DNA of 35,293 bases, from IMG/VR virus record IMGVR_UViG_3300037246_002080, positions 1 to 35,293 of that record. The stretch is one strand, 5' to 3'. A program made the position numbers and the translations under genes. Positions 21,129-29,380 of this stretch are shown here, piece after piece. Positions within the stretch are counted from its first letter, which is position 1, and each line of letters starts with the position of its first letter. This DNA comes from a virus. Below the pieces are notes generated by a model that worked only from the letters and a program-made list of their open reading frames with translations, was not told the origin of the DNA and did not search any database.

Positions 21129-22149
21129 TGTTAAAATTAAACCTGACGCCAAAGATGCAGAGAATAACGGTGAAGGTGGTATTAAAGAGTATAAAGACTC
21201 TACTGGTCAAGATGCTGTAGCTTTTAACAGTGGTGACAGAAATGCCATTATGGAAAACTATGAAAAGCAAACAGACACTATACCAGAAAAAGTTAAAGAA
21301 ACGCAGGATGCTGAGAAAAGCAACCTTGATGTTGAGAAAGACGATAAAGACAAAATTATTGAGGAAAATAAAGATGGCTCTGAAAAAGAGTCTTTGACTG
21401 GTTCTGAGCAAGAAGATGTGAAAGATGGAGAAAAAGAAGGTGACAAAGTTGCTCCTGCTGGTGACCTTACTATTTCTCTTGAAGATCATAAAATTGCTCT
21501 AGACCGAATAAAGGAACTTGAAGTTAAACAGAAAGTTTTCGAAGGCCTACCCTTGAAAGATAAAGGTGTAGGAGAAAATAGAGAAGGCTCAAAACCTTCT
21601 TCAAATTCGTTCCTTGAAGAACTTTCTGAAGAAGACTTGGATTCTCCTTTAGGGAAGGTTGTACAGAGCCTGGCAAAGAAACTGGAGCATCAAGAAGAAA
21701 CAAATGTTTCTACTCAGCAAACTGAAGGACTTAAAAAGCTTGAGGATGCTAAGGTAAGTGTTGATACAGCAATGAAAACTGAAGGTATGCCTGGATTTAA
21801 GGAAGCTTTCCCTCTTGTTCTTCAAGAGATAAATTCACTGTATGAACAAAGTAAGGAGTTAGGTGAAAAGTTCGATAATGAGGATGGTTTTAAGAAGATA
21901 TATAGGGAGAAAGTATTCCCTATGCTTTCAAAAGCTTTCATTCCTTCGAGTGCTGATGAACTTGAAACTGAAGATGCTGAAAAAGATAAGGCTGCAGCAA
22001 ATGCAGCGCTTATAGGGCAGGCAAATTCAGCTGAAAAAGATCAACTTGAAGAGGCTGAAAAGAAGAAGAAAGAAAAGAATCAACCTTTGAGTCCAACTGA
22101 AGCACGCATACAGTTTGTTGCTGATTTGCGTAAAGCTAAGGTAAATTAA
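21121..22149 (+). CDS. Capsid scaffold protein (probable)
   Basis: A 342-residue, very acidic protein of charged helix with coiled-coil stretches and a basic C-terminal end (SPTEARIQFVADLRKAKV). That composition, the length and its place directly before the major capsid gene are the standard signs of a scaffold, which shapes the procapsid and is then removed. The GTG at 21121 is chosen because GGAGG lies 8 bases upstream; a longer reading has no such site. No protease is seen nearby. Confidence 0.7.
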   Translation: MANVKIKPDAKDAENNGEGGIKEYKDSTGQDAVAFNSGDRNAIMENYEKQTDTIPEKVKETQDAEKSNLDVEKDDKDKIIEENKDGSEKESLTGSEQEDVKDGEKEGDKVAPAGDLTISLEDHKIALDRIKELEVKQKVFEGLPLKDKGVGENREGSKPSSNSFLEELSEEDLDSPLGKVVQSLAKKLEHQEETNVSTQQTEGLKKLEDAKVSVDTAMKTEGMPGFKEAFPLVLQEINSLYEQSKELGEKFDNEDGFKKIYREKVFPMLSKAFIPSSADELETEDAEKDKAAANAALIGQANSAEKDQLEEAEKKKKEKNQPLSPTEARIQFVADLRKAKVN

Positions 22150-22159
22150 GAGGTAAAAA

Positions 22160-23119
22160 ATGGAAAACTGGATTGATAAGGGCGGTTATTATACTAATAA
22201 TCAGTTTAATAACACCCTTCGAGTTGTTGCTCAGCCAAAGCAGCGCTTTAGGCAGTTTACATCTCTTAAAGAAGCATTTGGTGCATCACAAGGTGACTCT
22301 ATCAACTGGGATAGAGCCTATAATGTTGACACAATCGGTGGTAAGCTGGTTGAAACCAATACTATGCACAAGTCTAACATTCCTGTTGTAAAGGGAACTC
22401 TTACTGTAGACGAATTTGGTAACAGTGTCCCTTTCACCAAGAAAGTTGATTTGCTTTCTGAGATAGATGTGAACGACCTCCTTAAAGGAGGACTCTCAAA
22501 TGACCAGTCCAAAGTTTTGGATATTCTCGTTGAGAGTGAGTTCAATAAAACTCCACTTCGTTATGTTGCGACTGCAGCTGCTGCTGCTACCCTCACAACT
22601 AACACTGTAGCTGGAGCGACCAATAACATAGGTCTTAACCGTTATCATGCAAGGAAAATGGTTAATGAACTTATGACTAGAAGTGTACCTGGCTTCGCAT
22701 CTGCTGATGGGGATTATGTAGGTATTTTCAGTGTTGAGGACATGGAGTCTCTCGCTGCTGACCTTGAGTCCATAAATCAGTATATCGAGACAGGGCACAA
22801 GAAAATTGCTGCTGGTGAAGTTGGCAGGTACTATGGTTGTAGGTTCCTCATTGACAATAATGCTTTGAGGTATACTACAGACTTGGATGCCAGAACTCAA
22901 ACAGCACTTTCCTGGTCTAATAGTAAAGCCTTTCCAGGTTATATCTTTGGAGCAGACACGGTAAGGGAAGCTATAGTTATCCCTGAGGAATTGAGAGCTA
23001 AGAACATCACTGATTACGGTCGGTCGCATGGTCTTGCTTGGTATTTCCTTGGAGGTTATGCTATAGAGTGGCCGGAACACCAGTATGCGCGAATCATCAA
23101 ATGGGATTCGGACGCTTAA
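22160..23119 (+). CDS. Major capsid protein (N4-gp56 type, HK97 fold)
   Basis: A 319-residue protein after the scaffold. Typical segments are the N-terminal YTNNQFNNTLRVVAQPKQRF, GDSINWDRAYNVDT, the ...VPFTKKVDLLSEIDVND middle with an Ala-rich stretch (ATAAAAATLTTNT), and a C-terminal YFLGGYAIEWPEHQYARIIKW. These fit the N4-gp56 family of phage major capsid proteins. By eye the codons are more selected and GC-richer than in neighbours, as expected for the most abundant virion protein. GAGG lies before the ATG. Confidence 0.85.
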   Translation: MENWIDKGGYYTNNQFNNTLRVVAQPKQRFRQFTSLKEAFGASQGDSINWDRAYNVDTIGGKLVETNTMHKSNIPVVKGTLTVDEFGNSVPFTKKVDLLSEIDVNDLLKGGLSNDQSKVLDILVESEFNKTPLRYVATAAAAATLTTNTVAGATNNIGLNRYHARKMVNELMTRSVPGFASADGDYVGIFSVEDMESLAADLESINQYIETGHKKIAAGEVGRYYGCRFLIDNNALRYTTDLDARTQTALSWSNSKAFPGYIFGADTVREAIVIPEELRAKNITDYGRSHGLAWYFLGGYAIEWPEHQYARIIKWDSDA

Positions 23120-23134
23120 TAGGAGGTATTAGTT

Positions 23135-23554
23135 ATGGATAGAAATGATGCCTTTTATGACGATGATCGCTTTGGTCATGAAAAAGCAAGCCTGCTTACT
23201 ACCCTTGCAGGTGCAACACTTGGAGGAACATCAGGAGATGTAGAAGTATCTCGGATACGACTCCATGAGAGGTCTAAGATTACTGGCGTAGATTTACTGT
23301 ATCTTACAGGTGGTACTTGCGCTCCTGCAGATGCTTCTATAGATGTGCAGTATTCGTTAGGTGGTACTGGTTCTGCAGTTTCATTTGGTACTCATGCGAT
23401 GGGTACAACTGGTGCTAATAGTATGCAGACTATGACACTTAGTACTTCTCCTGTTCTTGACTCTGGTGACCAGATAATTCTTAGGCAACTTGCCGGAACA
23501 GTTGGACCAGAACCTGTGGCTCAGATACGTGCTCTTTGGAAGCCGAATTTCTAG
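23135..23554 (+). CDS. Probable capsid decoration or head protein (139 aa)
   Basis: A beta-rich protein (SRIRLHERSKITGVDLLYLTG, then VQYSLGGTGSAVSFGT, then QIILRQLAG) that follows the major capsid gene by 15 bases with AGGAGG before its ATG. Position and beta-sandwich style suggest a head decoration protein; no family is certain. A strong hairpin follows it. Confidence 0.5.
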   Translation: MDRNDAFYDDDRFGHEKASLLTTLAGATLGGTSGDVEVSRIRLHERSKITGVDLLYLTGGTCAPADASIDVQYSLGGTGSAVSFGTHAMGTTGANSMQTMTLSTSPVLDSGDQIILRQLAGTVGPEPVAQIRALWKPNF

Positions 23555-23568
23555 TGAGTAAATGTGGA

Positions 23569-23600
23569 TGGCAGGGAGAAATTAGTAGCTCTCCCTGCCA
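23569..23600 (+). terminator. Perfect 11-bp hairpin after capsid genes
   Basis: Arms TGGCAGGGAGA (23569-23579) and TCTCCCTGCCA (23590-23600) with a 10-base loop. No T-run follows, so it is more likely a partial terminator or an mRNA-stabilising end for the highly expressed capsid genes than a full stop. Confidence 0.6.
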
Positions 23601-23615
23601 GAAACATAAGATTAA

Positions 23616-24821
23616 TTGTTGCGTAATGAAACGGAAAACCTTGTGGAAACAATAAAGTTCAATTCTATCGAGCCTGTACACATTCAATTAGGAGGAAAAA
23701 AGAAACCTACTATTGTTGTTGTAAGGTTTGGTGCGTATGGAGATTTACTTTTCATTTCTCCAATTATAAATGAACTTGCTAAAGGTTTTGATATACAACT
23801 TATAACAAATCGTAGAGGTTATGAGGTGTATCTTGAAGACCCAAGGGTAAAAGGTTTTCATTTGTTAGAACCACTTGCATTACCTAAAGAAACTTGCCTT
23901 AAAGAAACACAAGATTTTGTTTTAAGTGTGCTAGATAAATTTCCTAAAGCAAAATGCTTAGACTGCACAGGAACTATAGAAGGTTCTCTTCTTTTTATAC
24001 CTGGAACCAAAGAGTTTAAGCTTCCTGTAAAAGCAAGAAGATTACTTATAAATAATAGAAGTTATTTTCATTCTGTTCTACCAAGATTAGGTAACATGGG
24101 TATTTCTTTTGAAGCTCTTTGTATGAAAAGTTATAATGTAACTTCTTCTGAGGACTATCAAATTTCCACTTGGGCTGCAAAACATAGAACTGATTTTAAA
24201 GTGTTTATTGCTGTTTCAGGAAGTTGTCTTCATAAGCATTATGATAAAATGCCTGATCTTGTTATGAAAATACATGCTAAATATCCTGAAGCAAGAATAC
24301 ATCTTGTTGGAGGAAAGTTAGAAGCTGAAATTAGTTGGGTAAAGAAGTTATCAAAATTTGATAGGATTATAAATGTTTGTGGTACTTATCATATTAGACA
24401 AGTTTGGGCTTTGAGTCTTGCTTCAGACTTTACAGTCGGACCAGAAACAGCACTTTTAGTTCTTGCTGGTATGTATGGTGTACCTAAAGTTACATTACTG
24501 TCTCATTCAAGTCCTGCTCAATTTACATCAGTGCAGCAAAATGATATGTCACTTCAAGCTGAGTGTGATTGTTCTCCTTGTCATAAACTTGTAAAAAATA
24601 TTGAAGATTGTGACAATGTGATTAGAGGTATACCTGCTTGTGTTAGTGCTTTTAATTTAGAAACAATTATGAGTAAAGTTGATTCTGCATATTTACATTT
24701 TAAAGAGAATCTTGAAAAGACTGCAAAATACTATACTGAACCTAAATGTTCAATAATATCAGGTGTAACATTAAAGCTTAATGAACTTATAAAGAGTGCA
24801 GAAGAATGTCAGAAAATATAA
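23616..24821 (+). CDS. GT9 (heptosyltransferase-type) glycosyltransferase 1
   Basis: A 401-residue GT-B-fold enzyme. The N-terminal VVVRFGAYGDLLFISPIINEL matches the RLGAIGD...P.l..L motif of LPS heptosyltransferases. The C-terminal domain has IAVSGSCLHKHY..MPDL, TVGPETALLVLAGMYGVPK and a Cys-rich CDCSPCHKL. These residues would bind a nucleotide sugar, and an unknown acceptor is glycosylated. Such genes are rare inside a virion operon. The start is unsure: TTG 23616 lacks a ribosome site; GTG at 23643 is an alternative. It overlaps the next GT gene by 16 bases. Confidence 0.8.
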   Translation: MLRNETENLVETIKFNSIEPVHIQLGGKKKPTIVVVRFGAYGDLLFISPIINELAKGFDIQLITNRRGYEVYLEDPRVKGFHLLEPLALPKETCLKETQDFVLSVLDKFPKAKCLDCTGTIEGSLLFIPGTKEFKLPVKARRLLINNRSYFHSVLPRLGNMGISFEALCMKSYNVTSSEDYQISTWAAKHRTDFKVFIAVSGSCLHKHYDKMPDLVMKIHAKYPEARIHLVGGKLEAEISWVKKLSKFDRIINVCGTYHIRQVWALSLASDFTVGPETALLVLAGMYGVPKVTLLSHSSPAQFTSVQQNDMSLQAECDCSPCHKLVKNIEDCDNVIRGIPACVSAFNLETIMSKVDSAYLHFKENLEKTAKYYTEPKCSIISGVTLKLNELIKSAEECQKI

Positions 24822-25792
24822 AAAAGGTTCTTGTTATAAGGCTTGGCGCTATAGGAGATATGATTATAATGTCTCCAGTTTTGAAAGCTTTAAAAGAGGA
24901 TGGTTACGAGATCACACTTAATCTTAAAAAATACAGTTTTCCAGCTGTCAGGCATAACCCAAATATAGATGCCTTTATCTTTCATGATGAAGAAATTAAA
25001 CCTGAAAATCTTGAAGCTCATTGGCTTAAACTTGCAGAAGGTTTTGACCTTTGTGTAAATCTTTCAGGAAGTATAGAAGGTTCTTTGCTGTTAAAAGAGG
25101 GAACACCTGAATTTGACTGGCCTCATGAGAAACGGCACAAAGAATGTAATATAAACTACTATGATAGAATGTTTATGATTCCAAGTATGCCTCAAAGAGG
25201 AAAGGTTGGTGAACTCTATTTCTCAAAAGAAGAAACAAATTGGGCTAGACATTTTAGAAAAAAGCATGAAAATAAGTTTCTTATTGTGTGGAGTCTTGCT
25301 GGGTCTTCTTTTCATAAGGCCTATCCGTATGCTGAAGAGGTCGCAGTTGAGTTTCTTGACAAGCATGAAGATGCTTATATTGTTACTGTAGGTGGTTCTT
25401 TTGAGCAAATTTTAGCTTTTCAGCATGAAAGAGCTTATGATAGAAGTGGTAAATGGGAGATGTGGAGGACTCTTATTCTTACAAAATATGCAAACCTTGT
25501 AGTTGCACCAGAGACTGGAACATTGAACGCTGCAGGTTGTTTTAAAACGCCAAAAATTGCTATGTTGTCGCACTCTTCAGAAGAAAATCTTACAAAATAC
25601 TTTGAAAATTGTGATAATATACATGGAGAAGCAGATTGTTACCCTTGTCATAGACTTATTTATACTAGAACAGCTTGTCCTATAAGTCCTGATTCTAGAG
25701 TGAGTATTTGTATGTCAAGGATTTCAAAAAATAAACTTTTATCTTTAATGGAAGGATGGTACGAGAAATGGGAAAAGAAACAATTGATATAG
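24806..25792 (+). CDS. GT9 (heptosyltransferase-type) glycosyltransferase 2
   Basis: A 328-residue GT9 paralogue of the preceding product. RLGAIGDMIIMSPVLKALK is at the N-terminus, SLAGSSFHKAYPYAE in the middle, and APETGTLNAAGCFKTPKIAM plus CYPCHRL near the end. This is close to bacterial LPS heptosyltransferases. The two tandem enzymes likely act in sequence or on two acceptors; the acceptor may be a virion protein or a host glycan. It overlaps both neighbours, so it is cotranslated with the late proteins. Confidence 0.85.
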   Translation: MSENIKKVLVIRLGAIGDMIIMSPVLKALKEDGYEITLNLKKYSFPAVRHNPNIDAFIFHDEEIKPENLEAHWLKLAEGFDLCVNLSGSIEGSLLLKEGTPEFDWPHEKRHKECNINYYDRMFMIPSMPQRGKVGELYFSKEETNWARHFRKKHENKFLIVWSLAGSSFHKAYPYAEEVAVEFLDKHEDAYIVTVGGSFEQILAFQHERAYDRSGKWEMWRTLILTKYANLVVAPETGTLNAAGCFKTPKIAMLSHSSEENLTKYFENCDNIHGEADCYPCHRLIYTRTACPISPDSRVSICMSRISKNKLLSLMEGWYEKWEKKQLI

Positions 25793-26232
25793 CATCTATT
25801 ACAAATGCTGGCAGGATAATGAAAGATGCTGCAGTCTATGTAAAGGATATGGATACGCAAAAAATTTACACTACTCATGGTGTAAGAGTTCCTGAACTGG
25901 AAGGTGAATTTAAAAGTTCTATTGCAGGTCAGGCTAAGATTCATTGGGAACTTCTTAAGAAACAGGGCTATGCTTTTCTTGAGATGCTAAGTCCTACAGA
26001 ACTTGAAAAACTTAGGAAGTTTTACGCTGTTGATACTCAAAAAGGTAAGGAAATACTTCTTTGTAAACTTGCTGAAGCTGTTAAAAAGACTGGAGCAAAG
26101 TCAGATACAGTTATTGCTTTTGCTCGAATGGTTGAAGTTGCTGAAGAACCTTCTAATGTAGTAGTTAAGAAGCTTTCAAGTGCTTCTGGTGCTACAGTTT
26201 TTGACAAAAAACCTATTAAAGTGGTTACATAG
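25768..26232 (+). CDS. Hypothetical late protein (154 aa)
   Basis: Not recognised. Helical and charged (GQAKIHWELLKKQGYAFLEML, then LCKLAEAVKKTGAK), with an N-terminal beta part. The start at 25768 is preferred since the ATG four codons earlier is directly against its ribosome site. It lies between the GT genes and the head-tail adaptor, so it may be a virion or assembly protein. Confidence 0.55.
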   Translation: MGKETIDIASITNAGRIMKDAAVYVKDMDTQKIYTTHGVRVPELEGEFKSSIAGQAKIHWELLKKQGYAFLEMLSPTELEKLRKFYAVDTQKGKEILLCKLAEAVKKTGAKSDTVIAFARMVEVAEEPSNVVVKKLSSASGATVFDKKPIKVVT

Positions 26233-26241
26233 GAGTAATTA

Positions 26242-27105
26242 ATGTCAGTACCTTCTGATGCTACGGAAATAAGTATTATAGATAGAGGGCTTGAAAAGGC
26301 TGGAGTGGAGGGGAGTTCTACATATCAAACTGCAGGACTAACTTGGTTCAGAGATGTAAAGGCGCTTATTTATAGTAAAGTAAGACAACAGAAATTTTTG
26401 CAACAAACAAAGATTACTGTACTTACTAAAGGTGTTACAAATTACAGTGTCCCTCAAGACTTTGATGAAATTTATAAAGAACCTGGCCTTTTAAAAGGCG
26501 ATATCAAGTATAATGCTCAAGGTGGTACACTTAATACTTTAACACTTTCTATTTCTGATAGCATTTCAGAAGGTAGCATCGTAGGTAAAAAAATTCTTGT
26601 TCTTGCTGGAACTAATGTTAATGAGTACAGGCAAGTTTCTGCATATGATTCAGTAACGAGAATTGCTACTTTGTCTGAAGACTGGTCAAATGTTCCAGAT
26701 ACAACAACTGAGTATCTGGTTATCACTAAAGTTATTCCTCTTAATCTTTATGGAGGTGGTGTTGGTGATGGGAAGTTTGAGCATCTTTCTTTAGACCTAC
26801 CTACAGATTATGTGGAATATGATGAAGAGCTATACCTTTACCCTACTCCAGATAAATCCGAATATGGTTTACTTCTTAGATACTATAGTAACATTATTAA
26901 AACTAATAATACTGATGCTGTTTACACAAGATTTCTTAACAGATGCGAAGCTGCTCTTGTGCAATTTATTTATTTTAGTGCACTTAAAAAGATGGACGAT
27001 TCTAGTTCTTCTAAAGAGGAGGGAGTATTCTTTGGTATGCTTAGAGGACTTCTTGCTAAAGAAACTCCTACATCAAATGAACTCAAAAGGAGACTTAAAA
27101 GATGA
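26242..27105 (+). CDS. Head-tail adaptor / connector-type protein (287 aa, probable)
   Basis: A 287-residue protein with an N-terminal helical part (IIDRGLEKAGVEG...LTWFRDVKALIYSKV), a middle beta insertion (QGGTLNTLTLSISDSISEG, then YDSVTRIATLSEDW) and a C-terminal helical part (RFLNRCEAALVQFIYFSALKKM). The helical parts and the WFRDVK start resemble phage adaptor proteins which sit under the portal. AGGAG lies before the ATG. Family certainty is moderate. Confidence 0.55.
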   Translation: MSVPSDATEISIIDRGLEKAGVEGSSTYQTAGLTWFRDVKALIYSKVRQQKFLQQTKITVLTKGVTNYSVPQDFDEIYKEPGLLKGDIKYNAQGGTLNTLTLSISDSISEGSIVGKKILVLAGTNVNEYRQVSAYDSVTRIATLSEDWSNVPDTTTEYLVITKVIPLNLYGGGVGDGKFEHLSLDLPTDYVEYDEELYLYPTPDKSEYGLLLRYYSNIIKTNNTDAVYTRFLNRCEAALVQFIYFSALKKMDDSSSSKEEGVFFGMLRGLLAKETPTSNELKRRLKR

Positions 27106-27278
27106 GTTGGTCTGGTAAAGCAAAAGAGACTGTAACCTGGCTTGGAAAAGCTATTGAAGATGCCTCCATTTGGACTAAAAAGAAATTCAAAGCTATTCTT
27201 TGGGATAGAGGGAAAGCTTCTTGGGATAACGGCAGAACTAGATGGGATGTTAAAGCTTCAACTGAGGGTTGGAAATAA
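27102..27278 (+). CDS. 58-residue protein with Trp heptad repeats
   Basis: Begins MSWSGKAKETVTWLGKAI, with Trp at 3, 13, 24, 34, 41, 48 and 57; the last part repeats every seven residues as WDRGKAS-WDNGRTR-WDVKAST. It overlaps the adaptor stop by ATGA and the fibre start by TAATG, so it is likely translated as part of the late operon. Possibly a tail assembly or fibre-attachment peptide; no family is recognised. Confidence 0.6.
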   Translation: MSWSGKAKETVTWLGKAIEDASIWTKKKFKAILWDRGKASWDNGRTRWDVKASTEGWK

Positions 27279-29368
27279 TGTCTGCTGTAAATCCTGATAC
27301 AATAGACCCTAGCAAACCTGAGCAAGATGTAGATGCTAAAACAGCAGATTTGAGATCAAACCTTGCTGCGATGAAAACTAATCTTGTGACAATTAAAGCT
27401 GAAATTGAAATTCTTGAAGCCAAAGATGCAGCTCTTACTGCAGCAGATGTTGGTTTAGCTACAGGTGTAGGTTCTCCAACTATTGATCAGCTTCAGGAAT
27501 ATATTGATAAAACAGGTTCGTCAGGATTTTTTACTGGTGGCGAGTTGACTGATGGTGGTTCAGGTACAGTTGATGTTGCAGCAGGAGAAGGTTTTATTAG
27601 AGAAAGTGCTTCTTCTGTTGCACCACTTTTATCATTTAAATGGTCTGCTTCAGCTGGTCTTGCTGTCCCATCTGATACTGTAAGATATGTTTTTGTAGAT
27701 GATACAGGTGCAATTGCGTTGAGTGCCGACGAGTTCTTAGAAGCTGAAGATAAACTACTTTTAGGTGTAGTTGTAAATGAAGCTGGTTCAGTTGAGCACC
27801 TTTACAATTTAGGTGTAAGACTTGATGAGTCTATAGGCCAAGCTGGAAGATATATGAGAAGGATTCATGGTATCTCTAGAGATCTAAGACGTGGTGGTCT
27901 TGTCTTAGGTCAGTCCGGTGATGCTGATAGATTTGTTACTTTGTCAACAGGACATCTTTGGTGGGGCAGGACAGATTACACTATTGCAACTATTGATACC
28001 GATACAGGTGGGGCTGCAGATACTTTTGATATATATTATAGAGATGATAGTGGAGGAGTTACAAAAGTTGCAAATGCTTCTGCTTGGCCTAATACAAAGT
28101 ACGATGATAACACAGGAACTTTAGCTACTTTAGGTTCTAATAAGTGGGGAACTCTTTGGTTTTATCTTGAACCTGATGGCCACTTAGTTATGATCTATGG
28201 AAGAGAAGAACACAATTCAGAAGCTCTTGCTTTAGATGAAGGTGCTCCTAGTACTGTGCTGCCACCAAGAACTTCAGCTGCTAGTGTTCTTGTAGCAAGA
28301 ATGGTTTTTAAAGAATCTGAAAATGTTGCTACACTATCTTTAGCTTTTGATGAAGACTTTGTAGGTGCATTAATAACTGACCACGGTAGTCTTGCTGGAC
28401 TTTCTGACGATGATCATCCTCAATATGCACTGGGAAGAAAAAGAACAAATGTTAATGGTGATTTTAAAATTTGGCAGAGAGGTATTGATACAACGGACTG
28501 TCCTGTTGCCACAGAAACTTATCTAGCCGATATGGTGTTCGTTACACCGGTAGGTGCAACAATGACGCAAGAACGTTCTGAAGTTGTAAGAACTAACAAT
28601 TTAGAAAAATATTCCCTATTGCTGACTGGTGCGGCTAGTGTCACTACAGTCAATGTTTGCTTGCAACGGTATGAGGCAATTAATATTCCAGCTATAAAAG
28701 GGGTCATGACCTTTTCAATATGGGTGCTAAACAACAGTGGGGCAAACTTTAATCCCTCGCTGTTGATTGGAACTCCTGGCGCAGAAGATGATTATACTAC
28801 AGTTACTAACCGACTCACACAGGAGCTTGGTTCCGCTATAGATGGCGCATATACACAACTAACATATACAGTAGATATTTCAGGTTATACTAATATAGAT
28901 AATGGTCTTCAAGTAGAAGTACAGCTTCCTGATGGTTCTATGGTCGCTGAAGATACCTGGAATCTTGCAGAGTTTCAATTTGAGCGATCAAACACAGTAA
29001 CCATTTTTGAGTATATAGATCGTGTTATAGCGTTGAATGAATGCCTTTGGTATTACCGCAAACTTGCTGATCCTACTGGTGTTGGTTCATCGTATCTAAC
29101 TGGGTTTATAGGCACCTCCACTACTGCGTTTTTTGGAGAACCTTTTGCGATGAGAGCCGCCCCAATTATAGGCTTTTCAAATCTTACACTTTCGGATGGT
29201 AGTGTAACTCCTGCTGTAACCAGTTCTGATTCAGTGGTTACTACAGGTGGAGGTATTGCTTTTAGCCTTATTGCCTCTGGAGGAGGTCTTACTACTCCAG
29301 GTAGAGCAGCCAGATTGCGATTTACAGGTGCAACTTCTTTCATAGATTTTGATGCAAACTTAAAATGA
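27278..29368 (+). CDS. Tail fibre / appendage protein
   Basis: A 696-residue protein. Residues about 1-60 are helical (DAKTADLRSNLAAMKTNL), fitting a trimeric attachment stalk. The middle is beta-rich, and ITDHGSLAGLSDDDHPQYAL at about 366-385 is a motif common in phage fibres. The last 310 residues, after NVNGDFKIWQRG, look like a carbohydrate-binding, receptor-type domain and differ in base composition from the rest, suggesting that the tip was swapped. The start is ATG 27278, sharing one base with the previous stop; no strong ribosome site. Confidence 0.75.
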   Translation: MSAVNPDTIDPSKPEQDVDAKTADLRSNLAAMKTNLVTIKAEIEILEAKDAALTAADVGLATGVGSPTIDQLQEYIDKTGSSGFFTGGELTDGGSGTVDVAAGEGFIRESASSVAPLLSFKWSASAGLAVPSDTVRYVFVDDTGAIALSADEFLEAEDKLLLGVVVNEAGSVEHLYNLGVRLDESIGQAGRYMRRIHGISRDLRRGGLVLGQSGDADRFVTLSTGHLWWGRTDYTIATIDTDTGGAADTFDIYYRDDSGGVTKVANASAWPNTKYDDNTGTLATLGSNKWGTLWFYLEPDGHLVMIYGREEHNSEALALDEGAPSTVLPPRTSAASVLVARMVFKESENVATLSLAFDEDFVGALITDHGSLAGLSDDDHPQYALGRKRTNVNGDFKIWQRGIDTTDCPVATETYLADMVFVTPVGATMTQERSEVVRTNNLEKYSLLLTGAASVTTVNVCLQRYEAINIPAIKGVMTFSIWVLNNSGANFNPSLLIGTPGAEDDYTTVTNRLTQELGSAIDGAYTQLTYTVDISGYTNIDNGLQVEVQLPDGSMVAEDTWNLAEFQFERSNTVTIFEYIDRVIALNECLWYYRKLADPTGVGSSYLTGFIGTSTTAFFGEPFAMRAAPIIGFSNLTLSDGSVTPAVTSSDSVVTTGGGIAFSLIASGGGLTTPGRAARLRFTGATSFIDFDANLK

Positions 29369-29380
29369 AAGCTTATTATA

